This document shows, piece after piece, positions 40,061-48,272 of a stretch of DNA of 64,000 nt. Source of the DNA: Nitrospira sp. (GTDB lineage Bacteria; Nitrospirota; Nitrospiria; Nitrospirales; Nitrospiraceae). The position numbers and the translations under genes were made by a program. How positions within the stretch are numbered: position 1 is the stretch's first letter; each line of letters begins with the position of its first letter. The DNA is taken from positions 186,001 to 250,000 of the forward strand of contig JARFXR010000003.1 in assembly GCA_029194535.1 (NCBI GenBank), written 5' to 3'. The notes under the pieces are model-generated. The model was not told the DNA's origin and ran no database searches. It saw only the letters and a list, made by a program, of their open reading frames with translations.

Positions 40061-40525
40061 ATGAGGTCCTATCGAGGTCTGTTCAATGCTTTCCTGTGCA
40101 CAATCCTCAGCGCCGCAGTCCTGATTGCCGAGACCGTTCACGCAGGGAGCAATTTGGTGACGAAGCCGAGCCATTACTCCGTCGCTGAGACCATGGACCG
40201 GATCGAGCGGGCTGTCACGGCCAAGGGGATGAAGGTGTTCGCTCGGATCGACCACGGCGGAGAGGCGAAGAACGTCGGTCTCACGATGCAACCGACCCAA
40301 GTGCTCATCTTCGGCAACCCGAAGGGAGGGACGGCATTGATGACGGCACGACCAACCGCCGCCATCGATCTTCCGATGAAAGCGCTGGCTTGGGAGGATG
40401 CGGAGGGGAAGGTCTGGCTCAGCTACAACTCACCAGAGCTGTTCCAGGAACGGCACGGCGTGCCGGTTGAACTGACCTCCAAACTCAATTCAGTGGGCAC
40501 GCTCCTGGAGCAGGCGGTGGAGTAA
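40061..40525 (+). CDS. Exported DUF302 protein
   Basis: The 154-residue product has a signal peptide (residues 1-28, ending ETVHAG) and a DUF302 domain. The typical pattern is YSVAETMDRIERAVTAKGMK, then VFARIDHGGEA, PTQVLIFGNPKGGTALM, IDLPMKALAWEDAEGKVWLS and YNSP near the end. The domain's function is unproven. The ATG lies three bases after GAGGTGACGC. Confidence 0.85.
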   Translation: MRSYRGLFNAFLCTILSAAVLIAETVHAGSNLVTKPSHYSVAETMDRIERAVTAKGMKVFARIDHGGEAKNVGLTMQPTQVLIFGNPKGGTALMTARPTAAIDLPMKALAWEDAEGKVWLSYNSPELFQERHGVPVELTSKLNSVGTLLEQAVE

Positions 40526-40531
40526 CGATCA

Positions 40532-40575
40532 CCTCGCTTACTTCATGTGTTTACCGAAGAAGGCGAGGACCTTTT
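40532..40575 (+). terminator. Candidate rho-independent terminator after the DUF302 gene
   Basis: CCTCGC (40532-40537) pairs with GCGAGG (40563-40568). An inner CTTC/GAAG pairing extends the stem, and the structure is followed by ACCTTTT. The loop is long, so strength is uncertain. Confidence 0.4.
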
Positions 40576-41142
40576 CCGGATGCCTTCTGAAGTAGGTGCG
40601 ACGGCGCGCCGATCTCGTTCGACGATCAGAAGCTCGCGCAGATTCAACGATCGGACCTCCGCTTCACGAAAAAATAGGTCGCTTGCGGGGGCTTCGCTGG
40701 TCCGGCTTCCAGCGGCAGATGACGCCATTATCTCCAGAACCGCCGCCGACGTTGCACGCCCAGGGCGTTTGCGCCGTGGCATTGGGGAAGGCCACGCCGA
40801 ACACCGCACTACCCTGATTGACCGGGAAATCGCACGGCTTGCTGTCCCTGTTCAGCCCGCCGTATTGGCTCGCATATCCGTAGATCGTCGGCAACTCGCT
40901 GCACAGGGGAATGGGACCGGCCGGCCCGGCAGCGCCGGCTCGATCATGGATACAGGTTATGGACTAGGCCTGAACACCTAAGCAGGCAGAACATCTACCA
41001 GACAGGGCGAGCCCGCTTCAAACCACTGCGATTGTCGCGACCTTCCTCACAGTCACGATGCGTAGGAAGCGATCTCTCTCAGCCGTTGCTGTTCCGTGAA
41101 CCAAACATACCCGTTCCGCCCGTACGAAAACCGCTGTTTATT
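40576..41142. other. Gene-poor stretch between the DUF302 and lipoprotein genes
   Basis: No intact gene is convincing here. The open plus-strand frame 40547-40981 is arginine/serine-rich and lacks a ribosome site. The only protein-like signal is a fragment on the minus strand, listed separately. Confidence 0.5.
40664..40963 (-). pseudogene. Possible remnant of a collagen-like repeat protein
   Basis: Read on the minus strand between stops, the frame gives a short GAAGPAGPIPLCSEL segment. A plausible folded stretch follows, with blocks KPCDFPVNQGSAVFGVAFPN and TPWACNVGGGSGDNGVICRW. Gly-Xaa-Pro repeats followed by a Cys-containing head are common in phage tail-fibre and collagen-like surface proteins. 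There is no ATG or ribosome site and a stop lies just upstream. I read it as a decayed fragment, with low certainty. Confidence 0.3.
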
Positions 41143-41171
41143 TTGACCTCCCGTCCTTTGCAGCCTATTCT
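41143..41171 (+). promoter_or_regulatory. Candidate sigma70 promoter for the lipoprotein gene
   Basis: TTGACC (41143-41148) and TATTCT (41166-41171) have a 17-base spacer. The predicted transcript start is about 27 bases before the GTG start codon, leaving room for the ribosome site GGAGGTG. Confidence 0.6.
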
Positions 41172-41204
41172 CGTGAAGAGGTTGAATAAGCCCGGAGGTG
41201 GAAT

Positions 41205-41927
41205 GTGAAAGCTCTTCTCATAGCATGGCTGGCGGTGCTGTTGACCGGCTGTACGGCCAGTCAGGGCTTCGACCGCGGTCCCCTGAGGAACTCGTTAGGT
41301 CAGGTCACCACGGACCAAGACATTCAGGACATCTTGGCCCTCAAGCCACAGCTTCCCGCACCGTTCAAGCTTGGGGTGTACCTCAATAGCAATAGCTCGC
41401 ATTACAACAGGCGATTCTGGACCGATGAAGAGAAGAATGATCTGCTGACCTATGGCCACCAGCTCAAGGAGGCAGGAGTCGTCTCGGACATCTACCTGAT
41501 CTCCGAAGAAGCCGTTCCAGGCCATCACAGTTCTGGTTCTGTCCACACGTCCGACCGAGATCACCTTCGAGACCTTCGGTTGGGAGCCGCCCGTTATGGC
41601 GCAGATGCCCTTCTCGTGATCAGCGATGTGTCATCCGTTGACCGCTACAACAACCCTTCCGCCCTACTCTATTGGACCATTGTCGGGGCGTATCTCGTGC
41701 CCGGCACCCACAGCGATGCCCTCGTGATGATGCGCTCGTCTCTGTGGGATGTTCGTAACGGCTACCTGTATGCCACGCAGGACGCAGAAGGCATGGGAAA
41801 GAGAGTCGGGCCGGCGTTCGTCACGGAGGATGTCGATTCCGTCTATGCGGCCAAGAAAATGGCGATCGCCGAGTTAGGGAAAAAGCTGACGGATCGCCTC
41901 ATCCAACTGAATGCACAGATGCACTGA
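41205..41927 (+). CDS. Conserved-looking lipoprotein of unknown function
   Basis: The GTG start follows GGAGGTG at close spacing. The 240-residue product has a lipoprotein signal ending LLTGC, so it is membrane anchored. The mature protein has an alpha/beta pattern with KLGVYLNSNSSHYNRRFWTD, RLGAARYGADALLVISDVSS and ALLYWTIVGAYLVPGTHSDA. The GADALLV-type strand recalls periplasmic lipoproteins that assemble on outer-membrane complexes, but I cannot name a family. It appears to be a single-gene unit with its own promoter. Confidence 0.75.
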   Translation: MKALLIAWLAVLLTGCTASQGFDRGPLRNSLGQVTTDQDIQDILALKPQLPAPFKLGVYLNSNSSHYNRRFWTDEEKNDLLTYGHQLKEAGVVSDIYLISEEAVPGHHSSGSVHTSDRDHLRDLRLGAARYGADALLVISDVSSVDRYNNPSALLYWTIVGAYLVPGTHSDALVMMRSSLWDVRNGYLYATQDAEGMGKRVGPAFVTEDVDSVYAAKKMAIAELGKKLTDRLIQLNAQMH

Positions 41928-42053
41928 GCGTATCGCGAAACGTCTTGTGTCGTAGCATATCCCGCAGGTAACCGTCCCCACTTCAGCCCTACGCAGCAAT
42001 CCCCGCCTCGTGTCGCACTCCGCGTGATGGGGCGAACCAGGTTCGCCGCGTGA

Positions 42054-43064
42054 TCAGGACTTGACGAGAAGGGTATCGAGGGACAGATCTGACCGCAGTC
42101 CGTTGGCCGCAAGCCACTCCGGATTGAAAAGCTTGGATTGATACTTCGCGCCGGAGTCGCACAGCATCGTCACGATGGTCTGGCCCGGTCCGCGCTCAAG
42201 CGCCAGCCGCACGGCGCCGGCGACGTTGATGCCGGAGGACAGCCCGAGAAAAAGCCCCTCTTCACGCAGGAGTTGATACAGGATGGTGAGCGCGTCTTGG
42301 TCGGGAATGCGCCAGGCGCCGTCCACGGCGATGCCTTCGAGATTTTTGGTCACGCGGCCCTGGCCGATGCCCTCAGCGAAGGAATCGCCGTCGTTCGTCT
42401 CCGTATTGCCGTTGGTGAACCACGACCACATCGCCGCGCCATAGGGGTCGGCGCAACCGACGAAGATCTTCTGATTGCGTTCCTTGAGAGAGAGCGTGGT
42501 TCCCCCCAGCGTGCCGCCCGTGCCCACAGCGGACACAAAGCCGGTCACCTTCCCTCCGGTCTGCTCCCAGATCTCCGGGCCGGTGGTGCGGTAATGGATG
42601 AGGCGGTTGGCCGTATTGTCGAACTGGTTAGCCCAGAACCAGCCCTTCTCCTCCGCCAGCCGCCGCGCGATATGGTTGTAGTTGTCCGGATTGGAATAGG
42701 GCTTTTCCGGCACGACGCGAACTTCCGCGCCCAGCGCGCGCAGCAGATCGATTTTTTCCGGCGACTGGTTATCAGGAATGACGATGACGGAGTGGTAGCC
42801 CCTGGCGTGACCGATGACCGTGAGACCGATGCCCGTATTCCCCGCCGTACCCTCGACGATGGTCCCGCCGGGTCGCAGAAGTCCTTTGGCCACAGCGTCC
42901 TCAATGATGCCGAGCGCGGCTCGGTCCTTCACCGATCCGCCGGGGTTCATGAACTCAGCCTTGCCGAGGATTTCGCAGCGGGTCAGTTCCGAAAGGCGGC
43001 GCAGGCGGATGAGCGGGGTGTTGCCGACGTAGCGATCCACCCCATGATAGCGTGACTCGTTCAT
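42054..43064 (-). CDS. Cysteine synthase (PLP-dependent, CysK-like)
   Basis: I use the ATG at 43064 (MNESRYHGVDR), where family similarity begins. The open frame runs 13 codons further. In the 336-residue product the PLP lysine sits in NPGGSVKDRAALGIIE. The substrate loop is EGTAGNTGIGL and the phosphate-binding loop is SAVGTGGTLGG. LSSGINVAGAVRLAL and MLCDSGAKYQSKLF complete the pattern. The reaction is O-acetylserine plus sulfide to cysteine and acetate. A possible promoter on the minus strand is TTGATT (43103-43098) with TAAAAT (43078-43073), although the 19-base spacer is long. Confidence 0.92.
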   Translation of the reverse strand: MNESRYHGVDRYVGNTPLIRLRRLSELTRCEILGKAEFMNPGGSVKDRAALGIIEDAVAKGLLRPGGTIVEGTAGNTGIGLTVIGHARGYHSVIVIPDNQSPEKIDLLRALGAEVRVVPEKPYSNPDNYNHIARRLAEEKGWFWANQFDNTANRLIHYRTTGPEIWEQTGGKVTGFVSAVGTGGTLGGTTLSLKERNQKIFVGCADPYGAAMWSWFTNGNTETNDGDSFAEGIGQGRVTKNLEGIAVDGAWRIPDQDALTILYQLLREEGLFLGLSSGINVAGAVRLALERGPGQTIVTMLCDSGAKYQSKLFNPEWLAANGLRSDLSLDTLLVKS

Positions 43065-43184
43065 CGGAGCGGATTTTACACTGAACAGGGCGTGGAAAAT
43101 CAAAGAGAATCTGCGCCCTTTGCTGTCAGCCGTGTGGCTCCTTCACAGCGTACCAAGCGTCTGTTAACGGGGACAGGTTCCTCC

Positions 43185-43283
43185 TGTGTCATGCTCGCGA
43201 AAGCGGGCATCCACGCCTCGATCACGACTCCATGCTGATGAGAAGGCCTTGACTGGATTCCCGCTTCCGCGGGAATGACACAC
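43185..43283. repeat. Inverted pair of REP-like palindromic elements
   Basis: Two units in opposite orientation flank a 40-base spacer. The left one (43185-43213) has TGTCATGCTCGCGAAAGCGG. The right one (43254-43283) has TGGATTCCCGCTTCCGCGGG, followed by AATGACAC. Each can form its own hairpin, and the two are reverse complements apart from several changes. This is the arrangement of a bacterial interspersed mosaic (REP) element, a class dispersed in many genomes. Confidence 0.75.
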
Positions 43284-43443
43284 GTCAGTGCTTCTGATGG
43301 CAGACTGACCCACCACCGGAAATCGCCACACAGCGACGGGAGGAGAAAGGGAGGTGCGGCGATCTAACCGGCTCTCGGCCGGAGAACGCTCCCGTGGTTT
43401 GAACTCAAAAGTGAACCACAGCTTACCGATCCCGCAAGGATGC

Positions 43444-43590
43444 TCGCTTTCGTACCCAACTCCATAAAGTGAATCCATTTTGATGCTGCATTAGTCCAAA
43501 CGGATTCTGTTCCAGCAGCCACTTTCATCGCAATTCCTCAAGAATTGGGCCGATCGATCGCGGTCTGAAGTTTGCTCAGCAGTTATCAGT
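43444..43590 (+). repeat. Dispersed intergenic repeat, copy A (before the peptide/radical SAM cassette)
   Basis: First of four related copies. It contains an inverted repeat, GAATCCATTT (43471-43480) and AAACGGATTC (43498-43507). Further shared blocks are CAATTCCTCAAGAA and TTTGCTCAGCAG. A promoter-like pair TTGATG, 17 bases, GATTCT overlaps the inverted repeat. The start codon of the ten-Cys peptide is about 124 bases beyond the right arm. Confidence 0.8.
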
Positions 43591-43630
43591 CGGACAGATG
43601 CGTTCGGACCATCAGAAATTGGAGGTGCCT

Positions 43631-44017
43631 ATGCCTGAGGAAACAGCTAGAGCCATGGACCCCCTCGGCATTGTTGCCATTGCCCATGTCATCCCCTACG
43701 TAAACATTCCTGGAGACCTTGCTAACTGTGCTCCAGAACCTATCGGCTGTCCTGGTAATTGTGGATGCAACCCCATGTGTGGTTGTGAGAGCAAACCTGG
43801 CTGCTGCGAGGACAAGTGTGAATGTGAACGAAAACCACGTGTGGAAGATATTCTTACCACAATATCGAATCCAGCTTTTCGAGAGGTTGTGCAAGGACTG
43901 GATATCAGGAGGGTCAAGAGCGTCAATGATTTTGTGGGGCTTGCTAGCGAAATTCGCAAGAAGATCAAGACGACACTTTCGATCGATTCCTCAACTCAAT
44001 CCGGTAAGACAACATAG
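43631..44017 (+). CDS. Candidate RiPP precursor: ten-cysteine peptide
   Basis: The ATG at 43631 follows GGAGGTG, so I prefer it to the upstream ATG at 43598. The 128-residue product is not exported. It has a hydrophobic N-terminal leader (residues 1-32) and ten cysteines clustered at 33, 40, 44, 46, 50, 52, 58, 59, 63 and 65, spaced by Gly, Pro and acidic residues (GCNPMCGCESKPGCCEDKCE). A helical C-terminal part (70-128) follows. A Cys cluster directly before a radical SAM/SPASM gene is the layout of ranthipeptide-type systems, where thioether links are built onto such cysteines. The internal position of the cluster is unusual. A Cys-rich metal-binding protein is the main alternative. Confidence 0.7.
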   Translation: MPEETARAMDPLGIVAIAHVIPYVNIPGDLANCAPEPIGCPGNCGCNPMCGCESKPGCCEDKCECERKPRVEDILTTISNPAFREVVQGLDIRRVKSVNDFVGLASEIRKKIKTTLSIDSSTQSGKTT

Positions 44018-44042
44018 CTATATATGTAGAAAGGGCTCTAAC

Positions 44043-45494
44043 ATGCCACATCCGCTTCTGATGCCACAGAAACGCAACCAGCTGCATTCCGCAGAGGAAT
44101 TAATCGAAGAACGAATCGAGGGAGCAGGAGAAGCCTTTCTTGTCCCGTTTCTGGATGGTCATTTGTTTTATAGCCCACTCGCGAATATCAGCATGATCCT
44201 TAACGATTTTGGTGCTTCTACCCTACGGAGGTATTTTCACAAAGAGGAACTTTCGACCAAAGAGCAATCTCTGATCGATAACCTGACTGAGCGGAACGTG
44301 TTCCAAATTCAACAGTCTCGACAATCGGAGGGGTTGTTTGCACATGCCAGTTCTCGATGGGCACCAACCAGCGCGACATTCTCAACCACGCAGAAATGTA
44401 CTTTGCGATGCAAGTATTGTTACGCTGAAGGTGGAAGGCTGGAAGATTTAGATATACCCTGGCCCATTGCTAAAGCGGCCATTGATCTCATCGTGAAAAA
44501 CGCAAAAGATCAACGGAAGAATCCGTCAATCGGTTTTTTAGGAGAAGGCGAAGCCACGGCCAATTGGAGTGAGTTCAAGAATATCATTGAATACTTTAAG
44601 GAACAGTGCAGCCTGAACGGCTTTAGATCTACTATATCATTAAGCACCAATGGTGTGTTCGCCGAATCCCGGCTAGATTATATTGCAGAAAACTGCACCT
44701 CCGTGACCTTCTCTGTAGATGGTCTACGGGAAGTACATGATGAAAATCGGGTTCTACCGAATGGTGGAGGCTCGTTCGATCGTATTATCGCCATCATGAA
44801 AGGACTAGAGGTGCGTGGGAAACCCTACAATATCCGATCAACAGTCACCGTTGCAGGGAGCGCAACATTGACTGAGTTTGTGCAGTTCGTGGGAAACACC
44901 CTGCAATGCAAGAGCCTCCACTTTGAACCCGTCTTTGATGTGACAGGGGTCACGAACCTTAAGGGACAGATTGAACATCTCGATGCACAAAGTTTCGTTG
45001 ACAACTTCCGTAAGGCACGACAAGTGGCTGCAGGGTTTGGGATCGAGCTCTATTTTTCAGGTTCAGACCTTAAACACCGAGAAACATTTTGCGGTGCAGG
45101 TAATGCGATGAATTTCCTAGTCACATCACGCGGAATTGTGACATCCTGCAATGAAGTCCTCCAACCTTCGGATCCGAGGGCAGAATTGTTTCAGTATGGG
45201 GGGTGGAATCAGAGCCTTGGTGAATTCGTCGTGAATCGTACGGCAATTGATCGACTAGGCGGATTGAATGTCCATGAAATGCCAAAATGTCAGGGGTGCA
45301 TCGCGAAGTATAATTGCGCTGGAGACTGCTATGCCAAGAATGCATCCTTGAATGGGGACCCGACCTCCGTCGGGTATACCGAACGATGCCATATTACAAG
45401 AGAATTGCTCAAGGATAATTTGCTCATCCAACTCATCTCAGAAATGGTCGGCATCAAAGAGTCCGGCGAAACGGTGCACCATTGTCTCTCTTAG
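44043..45494 (+). CDS. Radical SAM/SPASM peptide-modifying enzyme
   Basis: I use the ATG at 44043 because it lies 25 bases after the peptide gene. The open frame upstream overlaps that gene. In the 483-residue product residues 1-100 form a small N-terminal domain that may bind the leader. The radical SAM cluster is CTLRCKYCYAEGG (CxxxCxxC), followed by FLGEGEATANW. The C-terminal SPASM part has FCGAGNAMNF, VTSCNEV, CQGCIAKYNCAGDCYAKNA and RCHITREL, enough cysteines for extra Fe-S clusters. Such maturases form thioether or carbon-carbon bonds in peptides. The adjacent ten-Cys peptide is the obvious substrate. The gene is visibly less GC-rich than the lipid-metabolism region. Confidence 0.88.
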   Translation: MPHPLLMPQKRNQLHSAEELIEERIEGAGEAFLVPFLDGHLFYSPLANISMILNDFGASTLRRYFHKEELSTKEQSLIDNLTERNVFQIQQSRQSEGLFAHASSRWAPTSATFSTTQKCTLRCKYCYAEGGRLEDLDIPWPIAKAAIDLIVKNAKDQRKNPSIGFLGEGEATANWSEFKNIIEYFKEQCSLNGFRSTISLSTNGVFAESRLDYIAENCTSVTFSVDGLREVHDENRVLPNGGGSFDRIIAIMKGLEVRGKPYNIRSTVTVAGSATLTEFVQFVGNTLQCKSLHFEPVFDVTGVTNLKGQIEHLDAQSFVDNFRKARQVAAGFGIELYFSGSDLKHRETFCGAGNAMNFLVTSRGIVTSCNEVLQPSDPRAELFQYGGWNQSLGEFVVNRTAIDRLGGLNVHEMPKCQGCIAKYNCAGDCYAKNASLNGDPTSVGYTERCHITRELLKDNLLIQLISEMVGIKESGETVHHCLS

Positions 45495-45526
45495 TTTCAT
45501 AAGTCAAGACCTCATGTCTGTCCCTT

Positions 45527-45698
45527 TGGGGAAGCTTCGCTTCTCTACCCGGCTTCATTCCGAACTGAATCCATTTTGATTCTGCGCTTACTCAAATAGA
45601 TTCTGTCGCAGCGGTCATCTTCCTCGCAATTCCCCAAAAACTCACACCAATCGCTTGCGGTCCGATGTTTGCTCAGCAGGTTCACATCGAAACGGCTG
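45527..45698 (+). repeat. Dispersed intergenic repeat, copy B (before the propeller/ATP-grasp operon)
   Basis: Same repeat as copy A with a 5' extension (TTGGGGAAGCTTCG) that copy C shares. The inverted-repeat arms are GAATCCATTT (45567-45576) and AAATAGATTC (45594-45603). CAATTCCCCAA and TTTGCTCAGCAG follow, and copies B and C also share ATCGAA and CGGCTGAT near the end. The promoter-like pair TTGATT, 17 bases, GATTCT is kept. The downstream start codon is 127 bases beyond the right arm, almost the same as in copy A. Confidence 0.8.
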
Positions 45699-45729
45699 AT
45701 TGCTTTGCGCACCACAATTAGGAGGCAAT

Positions 45730-47598
45730 ATGGCAGGCACCTGGACGACAATCGCAAACGCGCCGCCGGACGACGTGGCGACGATGCTGCTGCTTACCGA
45801 CGGCACGGTGCTGGCGCAAGGCTACGGCACCAACGCCTGGTATAAGCTCACGCCAAACGCCCACGGCGATTACACGAATGGCACCTGGACCACGCTTGCA
45901 CGCGGCACCGAGGCGCCGCTCTACTATGCGTCAGGCATGTTGCGCGACGGGCGCGTCATCTACTCAGGAGGTGAGTACGACGGGTTTAGCATGGTGTTTC
46001 TGTCGACCTCGGAGATCTACGATCCGATCGCAAACACGTGGACGTTGATACCACCGCCCGCAGGCTGGACGGCTATCGGTGACTCTCCCGGTTGCGTACT
46101 GCCCGACGGGCGGTGGTTCGTGGGGCGCATCAGTACTCGGCAGACTGCGATCTTCGACCCAGCGACCAATACCTGGACTGCAACAGCAAACAAGATCAGT
46201 AACGTTTCCGAGGAAGGCTGGTCGCTGCTGCCAGACGGCAGCATCCTGTCGGTGGACGCCACGAATCCCCCGAACGCGGAGAAGTACGTGATCGCCTCGA
46301 ACGTCTGGGTCGCAGCCGGGGCGACACCACAGTCGCTGGTCGATGGGATCCGCGAGATAGGCGCGCAAGTGCTGCTGCCCGACGGGCGGGTATTCGTAAT
46401 CGGGGCGACCGGGTATACGGCGCTCTACACGCCGCCGCCGATCGCCAATCAGGTGGGAACCTGGGTGGCCGGGCCCACAATCCCTCAGGTCAGCGGGCAA
46501 CCGCATGGCGCCGTGGACGCACCGGCGTGCCTGTTGCCCAACGGGCGGGTGTTGTTCACGTCAGGGCCGATCACGAACCCGGCAGGTTTCCACGCACCCG
46601 CGACGTTTTTCGAATACGAGCCGGCGACCAACATCATCAGTACAGTACCGGGCGCATCGACCGCGGCCACTGTGCCGTACCAGGGTCGCATGCTGATGCT
46701 TCCGACCGGGCAGGTGCTCTATACGACCTGCTCGTCTATCGTCGACATCTACACACCGGACGACGCGCCCGACCCGGTGTGGCGACCGACAATCACCGCG
46801 TGCTCCAGCATGCTCGTGCCCGGCGGGACGTATACGCTCAAAGGACGACAGATCAATGGGCTGTCACAGTGCGTGTACTATGGCAACGACGCGACTCAGG
46901 CCACGAACTACCCAATTGTGCGGCTCGAGTCAACCACCGGGCCGAACGTCTATTACTGCCGCTCAACGGAGTTTTCGACGATGGGCGTCAACACGGGCAC
47001 GGTCGTGCACAGCTGCCGGTTCAAGGTGCCGTCGACGGTGCCGCTCGGTCGTTACTGCTTGAAGTTGATCGCCAACGGAATCGAGACCGCGGCGTGCAAG
47101 TACGTGGACGTGGTCAAGCGCAAAAAGTGGTTCAAGGAGCTCAAACTGGAGATCAAAGACAAACTCGAGATCCTGGAAAACATCAAGTTGAAGCGCGTCC
47201 CCGACATCATCGACATCAAGGGTATCCGCGAGAACGAAATCTTCGAACTGATCGAAGAGGAGTGGGTGCGGACGGTGCGGACAGTCGCGGAAGGTATCGA
47301 CGCGGCGAACGCGGAGTTTGGACGGGCATTCATCGTTCCAGCAGAGCGTCCCGACGTCGGCCCGCCTGAGCCGATCGTCGAGGAGATCACACCTACCCGC
47401 ATCTCGGCAGCCGAGGCGCGCAAGGCGCAGGAAAAGCACGAGTACATACGCGGGAATAAGGTTACCGTCTCGAAGGAGGCCCAACGGCTGCACGACGAGA
47501 TCCATGGTCGCGTCGGAAACAAGCGGGACGAGACCTCAGGCAGAAGGTCGACCGCCAGGAAACCCAAGCCGCGGCCGAGAAGCTCCGGCGGCGAGTGA
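45730..47598 (+). CDS. Galactose-oxidase-like beta-propeller protein, no export signal
   Basis: The ATG at 45730 has a very strong AGGAGG site. The 622-residue protein has kelch/galactose-oxidase-like repeats such as TMLLLTDGTVLAQGYG, ASGMLRDGRVIYSGGEYDG, GCVLPDGRWFVGR and ACLLPNGRVLFTSG. A DUF1929-like beta-sandwich follows at about 365-475 (GGTYTLKGRQINGLSQCVYY), then a helical acidic segment. The basic tail is KPKPRPRSSGGE. The Cys and Tyr residues of the galactose oxidase radical copper site are not evident to me, so oxidase activity is doubtful. Its stop overlaps the start of the next gene (GTGA). It could be the substrate or scaffold of the two ATP-grasp-type proteins. Confidence 0.75.
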   Translation: MAGTWTTIANAPPDDVATMLLLTDGTVLAQGYGTNAWYKLTPNAHGDYTNGTWTTLARGTEAPLYYASGMLRDGRVIYSGGEYDGFSMVFLSTSEIYDPIANTWTLIPPPAGWTAIGDSPGCVLPDGRWFVGRISTRQTAIFDPATNTWTATANKISNVSEEGWSLLPDGSILSVDATNPPNAEKYVIASNVWVAAGATPQSLVDGIREIGAQVLLPDGRVFVIGATGYTALYTPPPIANQVGTWVAGPTIPQVSGQPHGAVDAPACLLPNGRVLFTSGPITNPAGFHAPATFFEYEPATNIISTVPGASTAATVPYQGRMLMLPTGQVLYTTCSSIVDIYTPDDAPDPVWRPTITACSSMLVPGGTYTLKGRQINGLSQCVYYGNDATQATNYPIVRLESTTGPNVYYCRSTEFSTMGVNTGTVVHSCRFKVPSTVPLGRYCLKLIANGIETAACKYVDVVKRKKWFKELKLEIKDKLEILENIKLKRVPDIIDIKGIRENEIFELIEEEWVRTVRTVAEGIDAANAEFGRAFIVPAERPDVGPPEPIVEEITPTRISAAEARKAQEKHEYIRGNKVTVSKEAQRLHDEIHGRVGNKRDETSGRRSTARKPKPRPRSSGGE

Positions 47599-48272
47599 TC
47601 GTCGTCTTGGCCAGTCGGCACGACAAGGTGGCTGCCGACCTCGTGGCACGCTGGCCGACAGCTGCGCTGTGCTCGGCCGACGATCTGACCCGACGCGGCT
47701 GGGTGTGGCCCGCAACGGCGAACGGGACCTCCGCCACGTGGGTGATCGGCGGCGAGGTCGTGCCCGACACGTGCGTCACCGGGGTCTTCGTCCGGCGTTC
47801 GACCGTGTATGCCGAGGAGCTGACGCGCACGCATCCAGACGACCGGGCGTACCTGGCTGCGGAAACGCATGCGTTCCTGGCGTACGTCCTCTCGCACACC
47901 ACGGCGCGGGTCGTGAACCCGGTCGATGACGGAGGCACCTACGGCGAAGCTGCGCTCCGGCCGGAACGCTGGATGCAGGCTGCCATCGAGTCGAGCGTGG
48001 CGGTCGCTCCACTCCGGGTCAGGAGTGCGGGAGGGCGCCACGTGCCGAATCAGGCAACGAGTTTCGAGGTAGTCGGTGAGCAGGTCATGGGACACGCCAG
48101 TTCCCCGCTGGCGGCGGCCGCATTGAAAGTTTGCCGATGCCTCGGCTTGTGCTGGGCGGTCGCCTGCTTCGACAAAAGCGGCCGCCTGTCGGCAATCACC
48201 ACCACACCGGCGCCATCGCCGGCGGCTGCCGCCGCACTCGCAAGGATCCTCACGCGCAGAAGGCCGGCATGA
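47595..48272 (+). CDS. ATP-grasp partner protein, apparently without the catalytic domain
   Basis: The 225-residue protein begins at GTG inside the previous stop. Residues 1-110 look like the pre-ATP-grasp domain of RimK/MvdC-type ligases (MIVVLASRHDKVAADLVARW, GVFVRRSTVYAEEL, AYVLSHTTARVVNPVDDGG). The rest is short, with no lysine pair and no Mg-binding ExN motif. It ends where a full ATP-grasp would continue. It may be a degenerate subunit that binds the substrate for the next gene. I see no characterised family. Its stop overlaps the next ATG. Confidence 0.65.
   Translation: MIVVLASRHDKVAADLVARWPTAALCSADDLTRRGWVWPATANGTSATWVIGGEVVPDTCVTGVFVRRSTVYAEELTRTHPDDRAYLAAETHAFLAYVLSHTTARVVNPVDDGGTYGEAALRPERWMQAAIESSVAVAPLRVRSAGGRHVPNQATSFEVVGEQVMGHASSPLAAAALKVCRCLGLCWAVACFDKSGRLSAITTTPAPSPAAAAALARILTRRRPA

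Noticed and set aside
40547..40981. 144-codon plus-strand open frame
   Set aside because: Ser/Arg-rich, no ribosome site and no recognisable pattern. It lies opposite the collagen-like remnant.
43394..43420. GTGGTT/AACCAC inverted repeat as a terminator for the cysteine synthase gene
   Set aside because: It lies upstream of that minus-strand gene, not after it, and has no T-run.
43164..43478. 104-codon minus-strand open frame
   Set aside because: It is a translation of the REP-like pair and repeat copy A (CHSRGSGNPV is a usual by-product of such repeats) and has no ribosome site.
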